Shown piece by piece: positions 1 through 13,014 of a DNA stretch of 64,000 bases. The notes under the pieces are model-generated. The model searched no databases. It was not told the DNA's origin and saw only the letters and a program-made list of their open reading frames with translations. The stretch's first letter is position 1, and every line of letters starts with the position of its first letter. The position numbers and the translations under genes are program-made. Source of the DNA: Echinostoma caproni (Eukaryota > Platyhelminthes > Trematoda > Plagiorchiida > Echinostomatidae); contig UZAN01040166.1 of the NCBI GenBank assembly GCA_900618425.1, positions 1-64,000 of the forward strand. The letters are read 5' to 3'.

Positions 1-326
1 TAACCAACGACAATCCTCATCCCTTGGGCCCCAACCTGGAAGGCGGACGGCTCCAACCGAAGTCAAAGCTGAAGTTAGCTTCTTTATACCTCTACGCTAA
101 GCCATGGTCTGACCGCCGCGGTGCTTCTTTCAGCCTTGCCCGGCAAGTGCAGAGAGAGCACGGCAAGGTGCTCGATGGGCAGGCATACGCAATACGTGAC
201 CAACCCATCGGAGGCGGCTTAGAGCGATTAGTTTTGTTAGGGAACGACTATCCACACCCAATACAAGACGACGAACCTCGTTATTGCTCACCCGATGTTC
301 TCACCAGACACGAGCAATCCTTCGGA
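1..326 (-). mobile_element. RTE-type LINE, C-terminal fragment, decayed
   Basis: Read on the minus strand, this stretch encodes the C-terminal end of an RTE-type retrotransposon polyprotein. Seen in one frame: LRRIARVW, HRVSNNEVRRLVLGVDSRSL, RLRWVGHVLRMP, RGGQTMA, KKLTSALTSVGAVRLPGWGP. These are hallmark motifs of the domain after the reverse transcriptase in flatworm RTE elements. Three Trp positions read as stops (TGA twice, TAG once), so it is dead. It runs off the left edge, with its 3' end outside. The plus-strand open frame at 24-410 is its antisense shadow. Confidence 0.85.
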
Positions 327-599
327 GAAATCAATCTACTGAATATTTATTTTTCAATCCACGAAATGAAGCCCCGAAAACCCTTGTCTTCTGAGAGTGT
401 AATAAAGTGAACTTCCTCGTCTCTGACAAAGATCACGCATTGAGTAAAACATAAAACAGAAGCCTGGGAAAATGAAATGAACCAAAACGAAAAACACATC
501 AAGGATAAAAAGGCATGATCCATTCATGTGACATTAAACAGCAACACCAAAATGTAGTACTCAAGGAAATATTTGATCAACTAGTGAGTAAAATCGAGC

Positions 600-800
600 A
601 GAGAGTACGAATTTAATCTTGGATTTGGTTTTCTCGGGGATATTTCAGTTTTTCAGTTTGTACAACCGTTAACTGTGCACTTCCACGCGGGTGTTTTGGC
701 TGCCTATTTGGATGTAGGAGCAAAAGTATTATTTTAATTTAGTAGGGAATTCAGGTGGACTAAGGTTGAAAGGATATTGAGTAGATGAACGAGCGCCCCT
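600..800 (-). mobile_element. Possible RTE 3' tail relic
   Basis: About 150 bp resembles, by eye, the 3' end of the RTE copy at 26570-26800 in the same orientation. Shared blocks include GTTTGT-CAACC-TTAAC, the CCACGCG / TTTTGGCTGCC-(T/A)TTTGGATG stretch, and (A/G)GGAATTCAG..ACTAA. The match is patchy, so this is a tentative old tail of another copy. Nothing else is recognised between 330 and 1740. Confidence 0.35.
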
Positions 801-1744
801 AGTTACAACAAATTCAGTGTTTCTAGTCATTGATTACATTGATGTTGAACTACTCATGTACTAAGCCTAACACGACCTTTATGACCGATTCACTTGGTCG
901 GAGATTTATACCCTCATATTTGGTTTGAGTTTGACTAGATTTGGAGATACTCCGGACAATGATTACCCTATCGGACGCCAAAGATAAGCGATTGAAAACA
1001 CCTTCACAAGTGCTCTAGGATATGTACAATGCCTGTCTACCTCGAAGACAATTCTAAGTGTGTGTAGTCCAAAATTGATGTTGTGTTACCTACGTTACTT
1101 TAAATATTTCTAACCAAATGTGTCGTACGCTTCTAACTTATAAGTCCTTTTCTCGTGATAAACTGTCTACACACTCTTCCGGTCTGAAACGAACGCACCA
1201 AAGATTAAGCATACACTGTGGAAATCACTCAAGCAAAGCCCCAGAACTGGTGGCAGTAGGAAATGCTATTCATCCCTTTCGTGAAAATCTGACGCTTATC
1301 ACTAAGGCAACGAGATAACCTGGATATGTTCTGTGGTCATGTTATTCGTGCATTTGCATTGACTTCATATGTCATCAGTCATTTGAAAACAAGCTTTAAC
1401 TGCACCGGTTTTCATGAAAATTTTCTGTTGGATATACCGTTCATAGTGTACTATGAGACTTGCAATTCCTATGTTGCACAAGGAATGAGCACGAAAATAG
1501 CAAAGGTTTGCTGTGCAGCCAAAATCCTTCGGGCTGTGGATCTTTGGCTAGATCGAAATGTGGCTTTGTTCGGAGAGCGGGGCGTCGCTACCCTCAACTA
1601 CCTACTGACTTGTTGTGCAATTGCTATTATAACATGAGTATCATTCAACAGAAAAATATTATACCTCGTTAAATGTGAACCAGAACGGTAATGCTCACAC
1701 ACAGCTCGGTTAGATGGTTACCATTATTGGCAAGTAAGTTTTAC

Positions 1745-2078
1745 CTCGGCGATCCGAATGCTTTGTCCCACTGCTTGCCAGCGAGGTGACCGATACAGCC
1801 ATACCCAGCGAATGGTCTCTGCGGTGTGTGGTGGTGGTCGGTGTGGTGACGGCGTGTTCGTTACTGCCACCACCACCACTACCTTCAATATGCCCACTCG
1901 ATCGGGCTACTGTGTGTTCCAGTACAGATCCCGGCTGCTCACTGGTTGTACGACCGGCCCGGGCGAGGAAATTCACATGCCTCGAACGAGTCCGTTCACG
2001 TCGTTCCAAGCGTTGTCGACTGGGCACAAGGCCAATCGGACCGGCCACTTCATTCGACATGGGGTCGATACGTTGCGC
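1745..2078 (-). CDS. dlg1: dlg exon: end of SH3 and start of HOOK region
   Basis: This exon encodes AQRIDPMSNEVAGPIGLVPS (final SH3 strands) and RQRLERRERTRSRHVNF, which matches the basic VERKERARLKTVKF segment at the start of the HOOK region. HOOK is the calmodulin/4.1-binding and SH3-GK regulatory hinge in DLGs. The remainder is Gly-, Thr- and His-rich (GSGGGGSNEH, TTPTTTTHRRD) and ends TSLASSGTKHSDRR, alignable with the Ser-rich end of HOOK. The acceptor is ACACACAG at 2080-2079 and the donor CCGAG|GTAAAAC at 1744-1743, phase 1. The open frame extends to 2471 only because the upstream intron happens to be open; no coding similarity is seen there. Confidence 0.92.
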
Positions 2079-3476
2079 CTGTGTGTTTGTGTTTGTCCGT
2101 ACACAACACGCAACAGGGTGATGACAGATCACGGGTGGCGTACAACCACATGGTTGAGTGGTTGAACGAACGCCCGGAACAGATGATCCACGAAGTGGAT
2201 AAGCATACGTGTATGCGTATATCGGTTTCGCGTGTTTGTGTTTCGGGTGGGTGGTTGGCAGTTGAAGGTTGTTTGGTGGAGCAGAGATAAAAACGAGTTG
2301 AACGGGTTTGAGCGGAGCGACGAATGGAAAAGGGCGGGAAACAGGATCGGAACACAGAAGGGACAAGATGATTCCCGTACAGTTAGTTTCGCTTATGACA
2401 TTCTCCGTCCTCAAACAAAGTAACACGAACAAAAATTGGGTTTGGATGAATGACATGGACGGTGCTGCCAATCAAATGAAACACAAAACTTGACTACGCA
2501 AAAAGGAAAAAATCCATTCTCATCAAGGAGGTACGAAAGGTTTGATTTCCTCGCTCGGAAACAATTGAAACGTGTCGTTGTAGGAATGGTGCGTGCGCAC
2601 ACACGCATAAAGAGACAGAGTAGGAGTGTTGCGAAAATCTTCAACACTTCAATATCATTTCTCTTGTGTGTGGCAAAGAAAAGAATCATGGAGCAGTTTT
2701 ACCCAAAGTCGAATATTGATGTTTATAAAGGAAAATATTGACCTTAATCATGAACAGTAAGGGATGTAGTTAGTGTTATGATACCTTACGCACATATTCG
2801 CGGAGCTAAAAAGGTGAAATTAATTTTTGCATTAACTTCCATAAGCATGAATTTTGTGATGATCACGATTTGCATCAACAAAAAAACACTAAAACCACCT
2901 GATAATAATTGAGTGAACAGTGCAGACAGACTCATAAAGAAATACCTATTGACCTGTTTACGAAAAACTTTTGGAAAGGGACATTATCGCAGATACATGT
3001 TTCGACACTATACAGTCCAAAAGAGTAACCAGCGGTAAATGATATTTCAATCCCAAAAGACCATTCTCCATCTCTCATTCTTAACTAAAGAGATTAGTAT
3101 CTAGGATGTTTATAAGCAGTTTACAACAGCAAATCAACAAAACATTTAGTTGTTAGGGGGAAGAAAACTTATTTGTGCCTCCATTACAAATCGTTTTCAA
3201 GCTGGGTGAAGCCATTTAAAGCAGATAGTAATTATAAAATAGCCCGTGGTTAACTGGTAAGTTAGTTTTTAATAAGGAAAACAAGTTGTACGGCGTTGAT
3301 TAGGCGTAGCGCTGCGGTAGTATACGGGGAAAATATTAATGAAAGTTATGGTACAATGTTTCGCAGCCAGACTGCCAGCGTAAGGTAAGAAGATGATGGC
3401 TGGTTAAACTGGTGATACGAATTGATGGTAAATTCACATCAGACATGATTCAACAAGAGTAGCAAATGTGTCTCAC
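2079..3476 (-). other. dlg intron, SH3 split
   Basis: Intron of 1,398 bp between the two SH3 exons. Its first part (2079-2490) is open on the minus strand but shows no conserved protein. Nothing else is recognised. Confidence 0.85.
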
Positions 3477-3844
3477 CTCCCACCACTCCGGATCATTCCA
3501 ATTGATCACACAAATTAGGTCACCGGAACGCAGTGCAAATGCCTTTTTCGGTACAGCCTGATGACTTTCTTTGCTCGGCTCGTAATCAACTTGACAACGT
3601 AGAAACAACTCATTGGCCTCGAAGTTAGGTGGGACGGATAACCCAGTACTGGCTGTTTCAGAAGATGGTGCAGTGGTGCTTGACTTTCGTGGTCGATGAT
3701 GTCTGTTTCCGTGACGCGAGTTATCTGATTCCTCCGTCGGGATAACACTTGTTATTCCGGCAAGTTGCTTGGCTGTCTTCGAGGACATTTTGTGTCCTAC
3801 TGCTTTCAACTGTCGTGAGTAGTACTTCTCAAATTCAGCATATT
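3477..3844 (-). CDS. dlg1: dlg exon: PDZ3-SH3 linker and first part of SH3
   Basis: This exon encodes EYAEFEKYYSRQLKAVGHKM, corresponding to the helix that follows PDZ3 in DLGs. A linker rich in Ser, Thr, His and Arg follows. The SH3 core then begins at FLRCQVDYEPSKES and continues through KKAFALRSGDLICVINWND to PEWWE. The paired Trp and the GDLICVIN strand are typical of MAGUK SH3 domains (GDILHVINASDDEWW). The acceptor is CTATTTGTAACAG at 3846-3845 and the donor GGGAG|GTGAGA at 3476-3475, phase 0. The intron falls straight after the WWE, and the rest of SH3 is in the 2078 exon. Confidence 0.93.
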
Positions 3845-4469
3845 CTGTTACAAATAGAGTGACCAACAAAATTACTTTGCGGTTCAATCGGGGCGCGAAA
3901 TCAGTATGCGAAATAAAAAGTTAATGCTTGATTGTTTACCAACTCATAGGTATCGTATTGAAAATGAAATGTGTCAAACAAATAACACAGCGTTAAACTA
4001 CGACTAAATAATTAAGAAAATTAGTATTTATTCAGACTGCATCAGACAAGGGCCTACTGGCTAAAAACGATTCAATCCTCACAGGACTCGAGCAAGGATC
4101 CTATATGAAATATTTTAAGTCAGCACAGATGAAAAGCGAAAAATCTGTACTAAACTGACAGCAAAGCTCCATTAGTACAAAAATACATTCAATTGGATGA
4201 ACCAAGCGTTGGAGTGCATTAAATGGCTCACACCCACGATACGGTGAAATAAATAAGTCAGTCCTTAATGGTCGATTTCAAATGGCTTTGATAATGATAG
4301 ATGCCAATCATAATGTCACTAGCGAAAGCAATCCCAGGAATGCTTTAACGTCCAATTACACGTTCCCATTACTTCAGGAGAGGAAATGCAGCTATTAAGA
4401 AACACATTTTACTACTGAATGATTAAGTGATTGGTTCATCAATTCGGTACAAATGTGAGAAGTAAAAGC

Positions 4470-4532
4470 AAATTAATTTACCTCGTCAACTGAAAGTGGA
4501 GTACACTTTCAGTTGACGAGGTAAATTAATTT
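4470..4532. repeat. Perfect 29-bp inverted repeat with 5-base loop
   Basis: Positions 4470-4498 and 4504-4532 are exact reverse complements, separated by GAGTA. The arms start AAATTAATTTACC and end ACTGAAAGTG. The match stops abruptly on both sides (C at 4469 opposite A at 4533). It could form a cruciform or RNA hairpin, could be a footprint of a fold-back event, or could be a snap-back library/assembly artefact. No similar arms were noticed elsewhere in the window. Confidence 0.97.
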
Positions 4533-5829
4533 ATCAGCCTCGCTGCAAAGATAAGACATCATTGTCAATAGGGGGATTCAATCCAATCTACCGAGAGTGG
4601 AATTTCAGAAAAATGGCCACATTCGGTTTTGGAAATTATAGCGAACTTTCTCATTACCATGAACAAAACTGTAATCTTATTAAAATTGGTATTGTGAGAG
4701 CTGGACTATGTCCCATTGATCTGCTTCGTGTGTTTTCTGGACGTTCAATTTAGTTCAGAATAGGTAATGAGCGTATTTTCACATGACCCGTTTTGGGGAA
4801 AATGTGAGACTTTCAACAGACTTTGGTGCACAAAGCTGTTGATAACATGAAATGAAACGCGAAACAACACTGAGGTCACTGAATTTTCAAAAGTAAGATA
4901 CAGAACGAAATTCTGAGGACATTCTTGATGTACAAAACAAAATGTCTCTAAAGGCCTGTTACAATAATTCCGGATGGCTATTAGTCACGTTATAGTAAGT
5001 AGCTAGTTTACATTACAGAAGCTGTACGTCATCACAATTTCGAACGATCTTATAATGATTTCAGACACCTGTTACCTAGGAAAGGCCGTTTTGTTATTTA
5101 TTTTGAGGAGAATCACCAACATGTTCACCCCGGGAAAACAAACGGTAACACGGTTTTATGCATGGAAACTTGCGTCAACCCTTAATTTATGTTCATACAG
5201 CTTCCTACCGATCCAATGTAATATACATATATACACTAAAACCACCAAAGCTAATTTTGTTTCCCAATGGTGCTTCTAACTATTGCATAATGAGCAGGAT
5301 TTGAATTACGGGATGATTTCAGTCATTTTCTGAAACCAATTATAACGAGTTGCTAAAACACTAGCACAGTCTAAAGTTTAAAATCAGTTACTGTAATGAT
5401 TCATTAAAGCACAATGCTTTTAAGAATTTGCAGTGGGAAATGAGCATTCTGAAACAACCATTGTAAAACTCAGGTTCGACCACTCGGACCTGTCCATCGA
5501 TTCTCTTCCTGCCGGTTCACTGAAATGTAATTTCGTATCAGGACATAACCCTAGATTCTTGTAAACCGAACCCAACCAGCCGCTCTAGTTTGCTGTAGGT
5601 GAAACTCTGTAATGTACTTTAACACTAATGGCTATGGTTTTTTCCCTGCAAAGGTGAATCTGCGTTATGTTATACACAGATGCATATGAACGGGGTTTCC
5701 ATAATCCGATTCACAGAAGCACTAACAGAATTTAAATGGAAATAAGGACAAACCGCTAAGTCAGATTCTGTATCATTGTTTAGTAATCGATTAACAAAGT
5801 TATCAAACGAAACGCACATCGCAAATGTT

Positions 5830-5913
5830 AGTTGGTTTGCCAAACCAACTGCAACCACAAGGAAGTCTATGAAAGAGGAAATCACAAACGAGTTTTCAAA
5901 AAGAAACTCGTTT
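5830..5913. repeat. Two adjacent short hairpins
   Basis: AGTTGGTTTG (5830-5839) pairs with CAAACCAACT (5841-5850) around a single base. AAACGAGTTT (5886-5895) pairs with AAACTCGTTT (5904-5913) around eight bases. Two perfect 10-bp stems within 85 bp is mildly unusual; no function is implied. Confidence 0.7.
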
Positions 5914-8139
5914 TACCGACTGCAATCGGTGTTTCTTTACACCTAACTAACAACGTAGCATGAATACATATTTCAACGGAAAGAGATTGATCGATTATCA
6001 TCACCGCCATTTCATTAGATGCGCAAAACGTTTGGGATTTTGGGGTAGAAAATGTGCCGTACATTCAGTTTCTTTCACAAAATTAGATAGAGGAAGAAAT
6101 GAGCTGCCCAAGAAATTCTTTCACTTCTCTGATGCAACGGCACGTTGAAAAACGGCAACATAAAACCGCCATGGAGAAGGGATAAGAAGAGATCGTCAGA
6201 AAAATATAGATAGTATACTATGATTGATCTGAAGTGAAGGTCAACAAGTAACGTAATCTAATCGTGTTAAAATATTGGGGAAAGGACTGTCCAAGAGTTC
6301 TTAATGAAATCTGTTCTGGTAAATCCAATGAGGAAATGTTGTTGTGGACTGGATGACTAATGAAAAAACCGGTTTGAGTTCAAAAAACCTTGTAATCCAG
6401 TAACGGACGTGAAACAAACTGCTTGAGTGATTTTCCTTTTACGATGTGTACACGTTGGCTAGTAAGTCCTCGGTGCAGTGCATCTTCCATGTAACTTGGC
6501 TGATGCGATTCCAGAATCGTTTTGACAGTCGCGTTTCGATCAAGCGGTGTTTTATTTACACCGCATTCAAGAGACAGCAGGTTTTTGAGTCCGGTCCGAC
6601 CAGACTATACGAGTTACGCTTACGAGATCTGGTATCAGTAAATAACCATTTATACTACGGGAATGGGACGATGGAAAAACTTTAAAGGGAAGAGCGGAAA
6701 GGTAAAGTGAGCAAAGTATAATCAAATAGGGATAGGAAACCCAGACGAAGTGTGTTTACTTACTCAAAGAAAAATCACGCCGTGAAATAATTTACGTTTA
6801 CCCAAATTTGTAAGTTATGCATTAAACAGCTAAAAGAAAATGTGCTAGTTAGTTAATTCAAATTATTATCGTTCAAACCGTATAGCCTCGAATTAAACAG
6901 AATGTAACTTCACTGAATATGGTTCAGCTGAATACGATCTGGTTTCACAGCTGTGCTATAACTACACCAATTAATGATGCAATGAATAATGGTAACGTAC
7001 GTTCAACTGCATAAGGTTAATTGATACAACTGGTAATCCGAGCGAAAAAATTGCCCTATTAGTTTATATTATGTTCGATGAAGTAGCAAAACAAATGTTT
7101 TATATGGTACATGAAACCGGAACTAGGCAACTAACCAACAAAACACGAACAGTGTAAACGCATTTGGTTCCTCCGTTAGAAGACGGAGGTGTAACAACGT
7201 TCAACGTTGCCCGTTATAAATTTACAATCTAAAAACGATACATTCCTACCAGTGAGTAATTGTGAACAAACCAAATCTAAGGGGACTGCAGTTAGCCGCA
7301 CTCCGTCCATTCACAGTTGTCCACGTAATCTGTTATGTGATGACAGATACGTTGAAATGTTTAATAAATTTCGTCAAGTATAACAAAACTTCCTTCGAAG
7401 GTATGCTCGGTTTTGGGGATAAAGAAAGCGATCAATCAATCAACTCCAGATGAACATGTGCAACTGTTTCTCTTTCCTACTATTTTTTCACATTCTGGTT
7501 TAACCAAACACCCGTGTGTGTTTGCCCATGGCTCTATGTGTAAGTATCACGTGATAGTGCGAACAAGTGATCCGAACCAACCTCCCGATCGTGCGCACCG
7601 AACATGAAAACAGCAACCTGCAATGAGTTACACCATGTACTGATCTGCCACTAGGTATTAGGAGAACATTTAAAATAAACAGGAACTGTTAAAATCTAAA
7701 GTCAAAGAGGTTCTCATGTTTAATTGTCCTCTTGGCAGTTTTGGTAGGTGTAGTTATTAGAGCGCCAAAAATCGTGACAAGAATGTTATTGCAGTCTTGG
7801 ACTTGATTCGAAGGTTTATCATCTAACGGTGCAGTACATAACTGAGCAAACAAACCGATAAAGTATGATAGCGCTGTGCTATGTTTCCTTGAAAAAAATA
7901 CAAGGGACAAAATTGACCGGAAACATTACCAGTTTGTTGGACCTTGAAGCTTATCGGATATGTGTATCTGGCAACCTTTTGTCAAGTCATTGCCGTGCTT
8001 ATACTCCCGAAAGTGTATTAGGCAACGCAAACTGCTTTCGAGTTCGCTGAGATCAGACACATCATAGATTCATTGCAATGCTTCTTCGAAGTTGACCTTC
8101 CTCGAATCCGCTACTCTCTGGCATGCATATGAATTTGAA

Positions 8140-8162
8140 ATATATATATATACATATATATT
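8140..8162. repeat. AT-rich dinucleotide microsatellite
   Basis: A short (AT)n-type run interrupted by TACAT, inside the PDZ3-SH3 intron. Confidence 0.8.
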
Positions 8163-10286
8163 GATGATGATTTATGATTCGGCATTATCCAGTAGTGCTC
8201 ATCCATTGAAGTTTGTTAAATGTTTTCCACGCACTCATATTTGGAAAATTTCTCTTCCAAAGCAGAAGCTGATTTAAATAGTTGCGAGAAACTCGGAGAT
8301 ATATAAGCATATGTCTGTATCACTTCTACCAGATTTGCTTGAGGAGCCACGAAAGGGACTATTTATACATACAATTGGATTGATCAGTGAAATAAGTAGT
8401 ATTATCATGGAACTTTTGAAAAACTCATTCGTGTATATTCATGAATGTTTTACTGAGCGTGTTGCAACCTACAAGATTAAGTCGTGGAACTAGTAACAGA
8501 AGGCAAAATCATATTTCTTCAATTCGCTGAAAGAAAAACAGAAAACTATGAAATATATTGTGGCACACTGATGATACCACATTCATCCGTCTTTGTTCGT
8601 GGGTATCCGTTGCGTTTTCTGTCCTGTATACATACCCCCAGTGAGTTTTAAAGTGTTCATCAGCGCTTGTGTTCATCCATCCTGAATATCCAACTTGGAG
8701 ACGGGTATTGCTGAATTATTTTACTGTCAGTCAAAGGTTTACTTTGTTCCAATGAAGAATGGAATAGTAATAACGGACGCTGTTGTAGCCGATTGCCCAG
8801 TGTGATCCCTCTCAATGTGAGCTCAACGTTGTAAGACCACCTCGAATGAGTCGATTACGAGAGATCTCGGACTTTTGGTATTATATCCATGTTCAAACTC
8901 TCTTAGAAAAATTGGACTAGTATGTAAGATCAGTCCGCTGCTAGCATAATGCCATCATAGCAGAAAAGTTCCGCATTCCTAATTTCCCGCGTGGTGTATT
9001 GCTCACTACTTATTCTGCTGTAGTGATTCTCTTCCAAGTCCCAGGCAGTATAGAATTCAAAAATTATTCTCCTATTGGGATCCTACAAACACGATCGATC
9101 GGGTACATTCATCGATCGGTCAGAATAACCAGCTGCGCCAAGGGACTTTACGCTTGCCCAGCTAGCACCATCTCTTGCGTCGGGAAAGTTCATTGGATTT
9201 CGACTGTGCAGAGTGTGAGCCATTATCACATGGATGAGCACTGGGTAACAACAAGCGCATCTAAAACAATACAAACTGGACAGTTTCGGCTAAGGTTTAG
9301 GGATAACAACTTGCGCAAATCTCAGAAAATAATCCAACAGATCGAAAAGGGGGCCAGATGAGAATTTCTCCAAATGAGGTCACGCATGATAGGGATTAAA
9401 TAATTTGAAACCATTAAGTAATCGCACTATAGACGCAGGAACCATTCATCTCTTAGGAAGGATTTCACAATTTACTGACAGTGTTTTGTATCACTAAACC
9501 TGTAAAAGCCTAACAGCTGTTTACCTTCAATACTGGACATTCAATAAAGAAAGTCCGATCACAAATTTGCCATCCGTCTGAATCAGCACAGTACGACAAA
9601 GTCCTAACAACCTTGGAAATTAATCGGAATAACTAGGAAAAATTATTCTTGCAACAAATACTTTTAGTTTACGCCATAGTCCAATGACCATAGGCTGAAC
9701 GGCCTATACATCGGGACGGCGAATATTTGAATACATCGGTCAATGATGTACAGTATTCAATACGCAATCAGCAATTCCGCTTAGGAATAATACATAAGTC
9801 GTTTTGTCAACGTTACTCAAGTCATCCAACAGGCAGATTCAATACCACCCAGCTGCATGACAAGAAAGTGCACTTGCGGTCTTATTTGATTTGATGCTCA
9901 AAGTAATACAAATAAGGTTGGCAGTCTGAAAAACCAAAAAGCATCTGCTTGGGATTTCTCAGTTCATCTCTCTTATTTATTACCGTGTTGAGGTGCAAGA
10001 AAGCCGGAGAAAAGAATGCAAACCACAATGATGCAAATTCGTTTTTGAACACCAAACAGGAAATGTTGTGTTAAATCCATTTTATCATTTTTTCCCAAAT
10101 GTGAACAACCGAGTTACCGATGGTATAGATATTATCAGTCATTTATTTAATCATACTTCAAATTTTTGAATTATCATTTTTACTTTACCGGAGCACCAAA
10201 CAACTTTCGTCAAAGAAAAATTGCAACAATTTGCAAATCAAACAAACAGAAAAAAAACGCATGAATCAGTTCAAGGTGCAACTCAC

Positions 10287-10389
10287 CGTCTGGACAGTAG
10301 ACGACAACCAAATCAACCCGATCCGGTGCACTACGCAACACAGCAGCCGCCTGTTCGTGTCCGTGTTCTGACACGTCGATTCCGTTCAC
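10287..10389 (-). CDS. dlg1: dlg exon: second half of PDZ3
   Basis: A 103-bp exon encoding VNGIDVSEHGHEQAAAVLRS and the last strand RVDLVVVYCPD. HEQAA is the alpha-B helix of DLG/PSD-95 PDZ3 with the class I His. The acceptor is TTGCAACAG at 10391-10390 and the donor GACG|GTGAGT at 10286-10285, phase 1. The next exon begins EYAEFEKYY, equivalent to the EEYSRFEAK that follows PDZ3 in other DLGs, which confirms the join. Confidence 0.93.
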
Positions 10390-13014
10390 CTGTTGCAATT
10401 TTGACACGTTTTAGTGGCAAAGGACGATGACGAAGGCAAACATGAACGAAAAAGTGAAGAAAAAACAGTATGTAAAGGAATCCGTGCGCTAACGATTTGT
10501 TCTATATGACCAATAATCCAACACGAAAGTTTATTGTAATGCCCATGAGAACTATCAGACAACTTCCGTTTTCATATCTTTCTTTCACCATGGTGCAATT
10601 TGTTCCCTCAAGTTTCGCAATTAGTAACTCAGTTCACACGTTAGTTTCATTTTCACTTTGTGCTTTCAAAAAGAGATAAAGAAGATCCAGCCAATGCAAC
10701 ATTTCTACTTTATCATGATTTTACCCTTGTTCCTCAGAATAAATGATCACTAAGATTAAACCCAAATACAGACCTACCGTTTTTATTTTGCAGAACAAAC
10801 AACATTTTTATGTTATTGTGCCACAAGGAAAACATGTTTTCCTAGTCCTGATGATTATCAAACCGGTCGTTGTTTACATGTTTTACCGGACGAATTCGGA
10901 ATGAAGGACTCTGTTTTGTAAAATGCTGTACGGTTGAGACACTAATTGTATAGCATCAAAGGAGACAGATGGGTACTCAAAAAGAGAGAAAAATTGCGAA
11001 AACATAATACAAAGACATTCTTTAAGGAAAACCAAAATGAAATTGAATCGTTGTGAAAATATTCATTTACTAGAAATTATTTTTTTTACTTTTCCATTGA
11101 TTTGTTCGGTGTAAACTGTTTCCGTAATGAAACTGTACGTTTTGTAAGAACAACGGCTGAATTGAAACCGTGGTATTTTACGTTTTCTGTTTCTTTGGAA
11201 AACAGAAATCTGTTGTGGTGACTGTGCAAATACGGGATGATAAAAGTCGTTAAATAGCTACAAGCAGCGCCATACACGACGAAAAGCGACAAAACATTAT
11301 ATTGTAGACCTACACATCGAACTTCAGCACGTCCAAGGCGGTCCAAACAACATCTATAATAATGATCTCGTGTTGTTATGTTTTGCAGTGATTGCGTATT
11401 TCAATATAAGCGATTCAGAACGATCTGGAATAATAAAAAATTCTCATCTACCACCTCATGCAAAGACGATACGAAGTTCACTTGCATCAGTGCAATTATC
11501 CCGATCTATGGTTTATATTTCAATAACTATATAGGTGCTGGTAGGATCAGGCGGGAGATGATCCAGTGTTACCTGTCTTTGCTTCCAACACTACTGGCAC
11601 GTGCATTAGTGATCTGTTATTGCTATACGGTCGGATGTAAGTAACTAGGTCAGATTTACAAACTTACGCATTGATTGAAAACTGCAGTAATTTTTACAAT
11701 CACTTAATCGCCAAGTGTTTTCACAGACGCATAAAGTACAACTTGAACCATGCACGCCTAAACTGTTCGAAAGCTGAACCGAGGAAAACAATGTAATTAG
11801 TGATATTCAACGTCTGTTCAAGTTGTGTTTCCCTTAATCGTCCCCAACTACAGAGTATGTTGATGAGAGGATTCGGGACATTAGTGCAAATCTTTCGTTA
11901 GCTAAATGTTACTTTTTATCACTTGAAACCTTTTTATACGATATTAACGGTTCACAATAATTAAAGACTACTTTTCTGTCAATTCACAAAATCTTCCAAC
12001 CAGCTTTTAAATTTTTTGCATAGTTCCACCGAATGACGATATAAGCAACATAAACGAGACCCTGATTTCGTACCTCGCAGCACAACTCACATAAAGCAGC
12101 ACGATACAGGCAGTCACCTCAACTCCTTATAGTTTCGCATTCAGAAATTTTCGAAGGTGCTATGGCTCCTGACTTTTATCGAGCTCTAACCAATATAAAA
12201 GTGGAATATTTGAGAGGTTCCGTGCTGCAGAGTAGAGAGCTGTGGGTATCGTATGCCCTCTTGTTGGGTTAGCAGACGGTTGACAAACAAGATTTATTCC
12301 CCTAATCCGCAGAACAACTGCATTTGAACTTTGTAAAACACGGTATTCACAGAAATTGTCAATGATAACTTCATTCATTGTCTTCTTAAGGTATGGGTAT
12401 CCTCACTACAGGTCGAAAAAGAAAAGACCGTAACCGCTACTTTAACCAATTCGTTCAGCCATAGAAATCATTTTGGGAAGCTTAAGTGCCAATTTCCTTT
12501 AATCTTCTCAGTCGCTGACCTGAAACAAACAGGCACAGGATTGATTATATCAAATCCTTTTGTGCACACAAGGTGGGATGATGTAATGAAATGAGCAGTG
12601 CTTCGCTAATTGTCAAAAGTTCAGCATTGCAATTACGTAATATTGGTTTGAAAGACGAATTAGGGTCAGCTGTGTGTCTTGTTGCCATATGTTTTGCAAT
12701 AGATGACCCTTGATTTCTTGTAATCACTTGGCCATCAATTATCGGTTGCGTCAACGATTTCACCAACCACTTTGGAATATGTTCGACAATACGTAATCGC
12801 AACGCTAACATTTTGACAAGTAGTGAAGCACTGCACATTTGATTACATCACTCGACTTGGGTGCAAAAAACGTTCTGGTACAATCAATCCACTTACCGTG
12901 GAGATGACCTTCTATTTCTAAATTTATTATTTCAACACGTAACCAACTACGGAGAACCGGCAAACGTGCCACGACATATGAACAAAAAAAATAGGTTGTG
13001 TGGGCATGTTACTT

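Larger units (their letters stand above)
3845..10286 (-). other. dlg intron between PDZ3 and SH3
   Basis: Intron of 6,442 bp. It holds the perfect fold-back at 4470-4532, small hairpins at 5830-5850 and 5886-5913, and an AT dinucleotide patch at 8140-8162. No exon or recognisable element was found in the rest. Confidence 0.8.

Noticed and set aside
24..410. 128-codon plus-strand ORF at the left edge
   Set aside because: It is antisense to an RTE C-terminal fragment whose minus-strand motifs (RLRWVGHVLRMP, VGAVRLPGWGP) are unmistakable.
1..1744. Search for the guanylate-kinase-like domain of dlg
   Set aside because: No YEPV..RPVIILGP-like or later GK motif was found on the minus strand; the domain is presumed to lie outside the window.
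1758..2290. Three overlapping plus-strand ORFs
   Set aside because: All are shadows of the dlg SH3/HOOK exon and the open part of the adjacent intron.
2079..2471. Minus-strand open frame upstream of the SH3/HOOK exon, with a Met start
   Set aside because: The splice acceptor at 2080-2079 joins exactly onto the conserved WWE of the previous exon; nothing conserved lies upstream.
8999..9361. 120-codon plus-strand ORF
   Set aside because: No domain; its minus strand has vague repeat-like composition but nothing could be matched.
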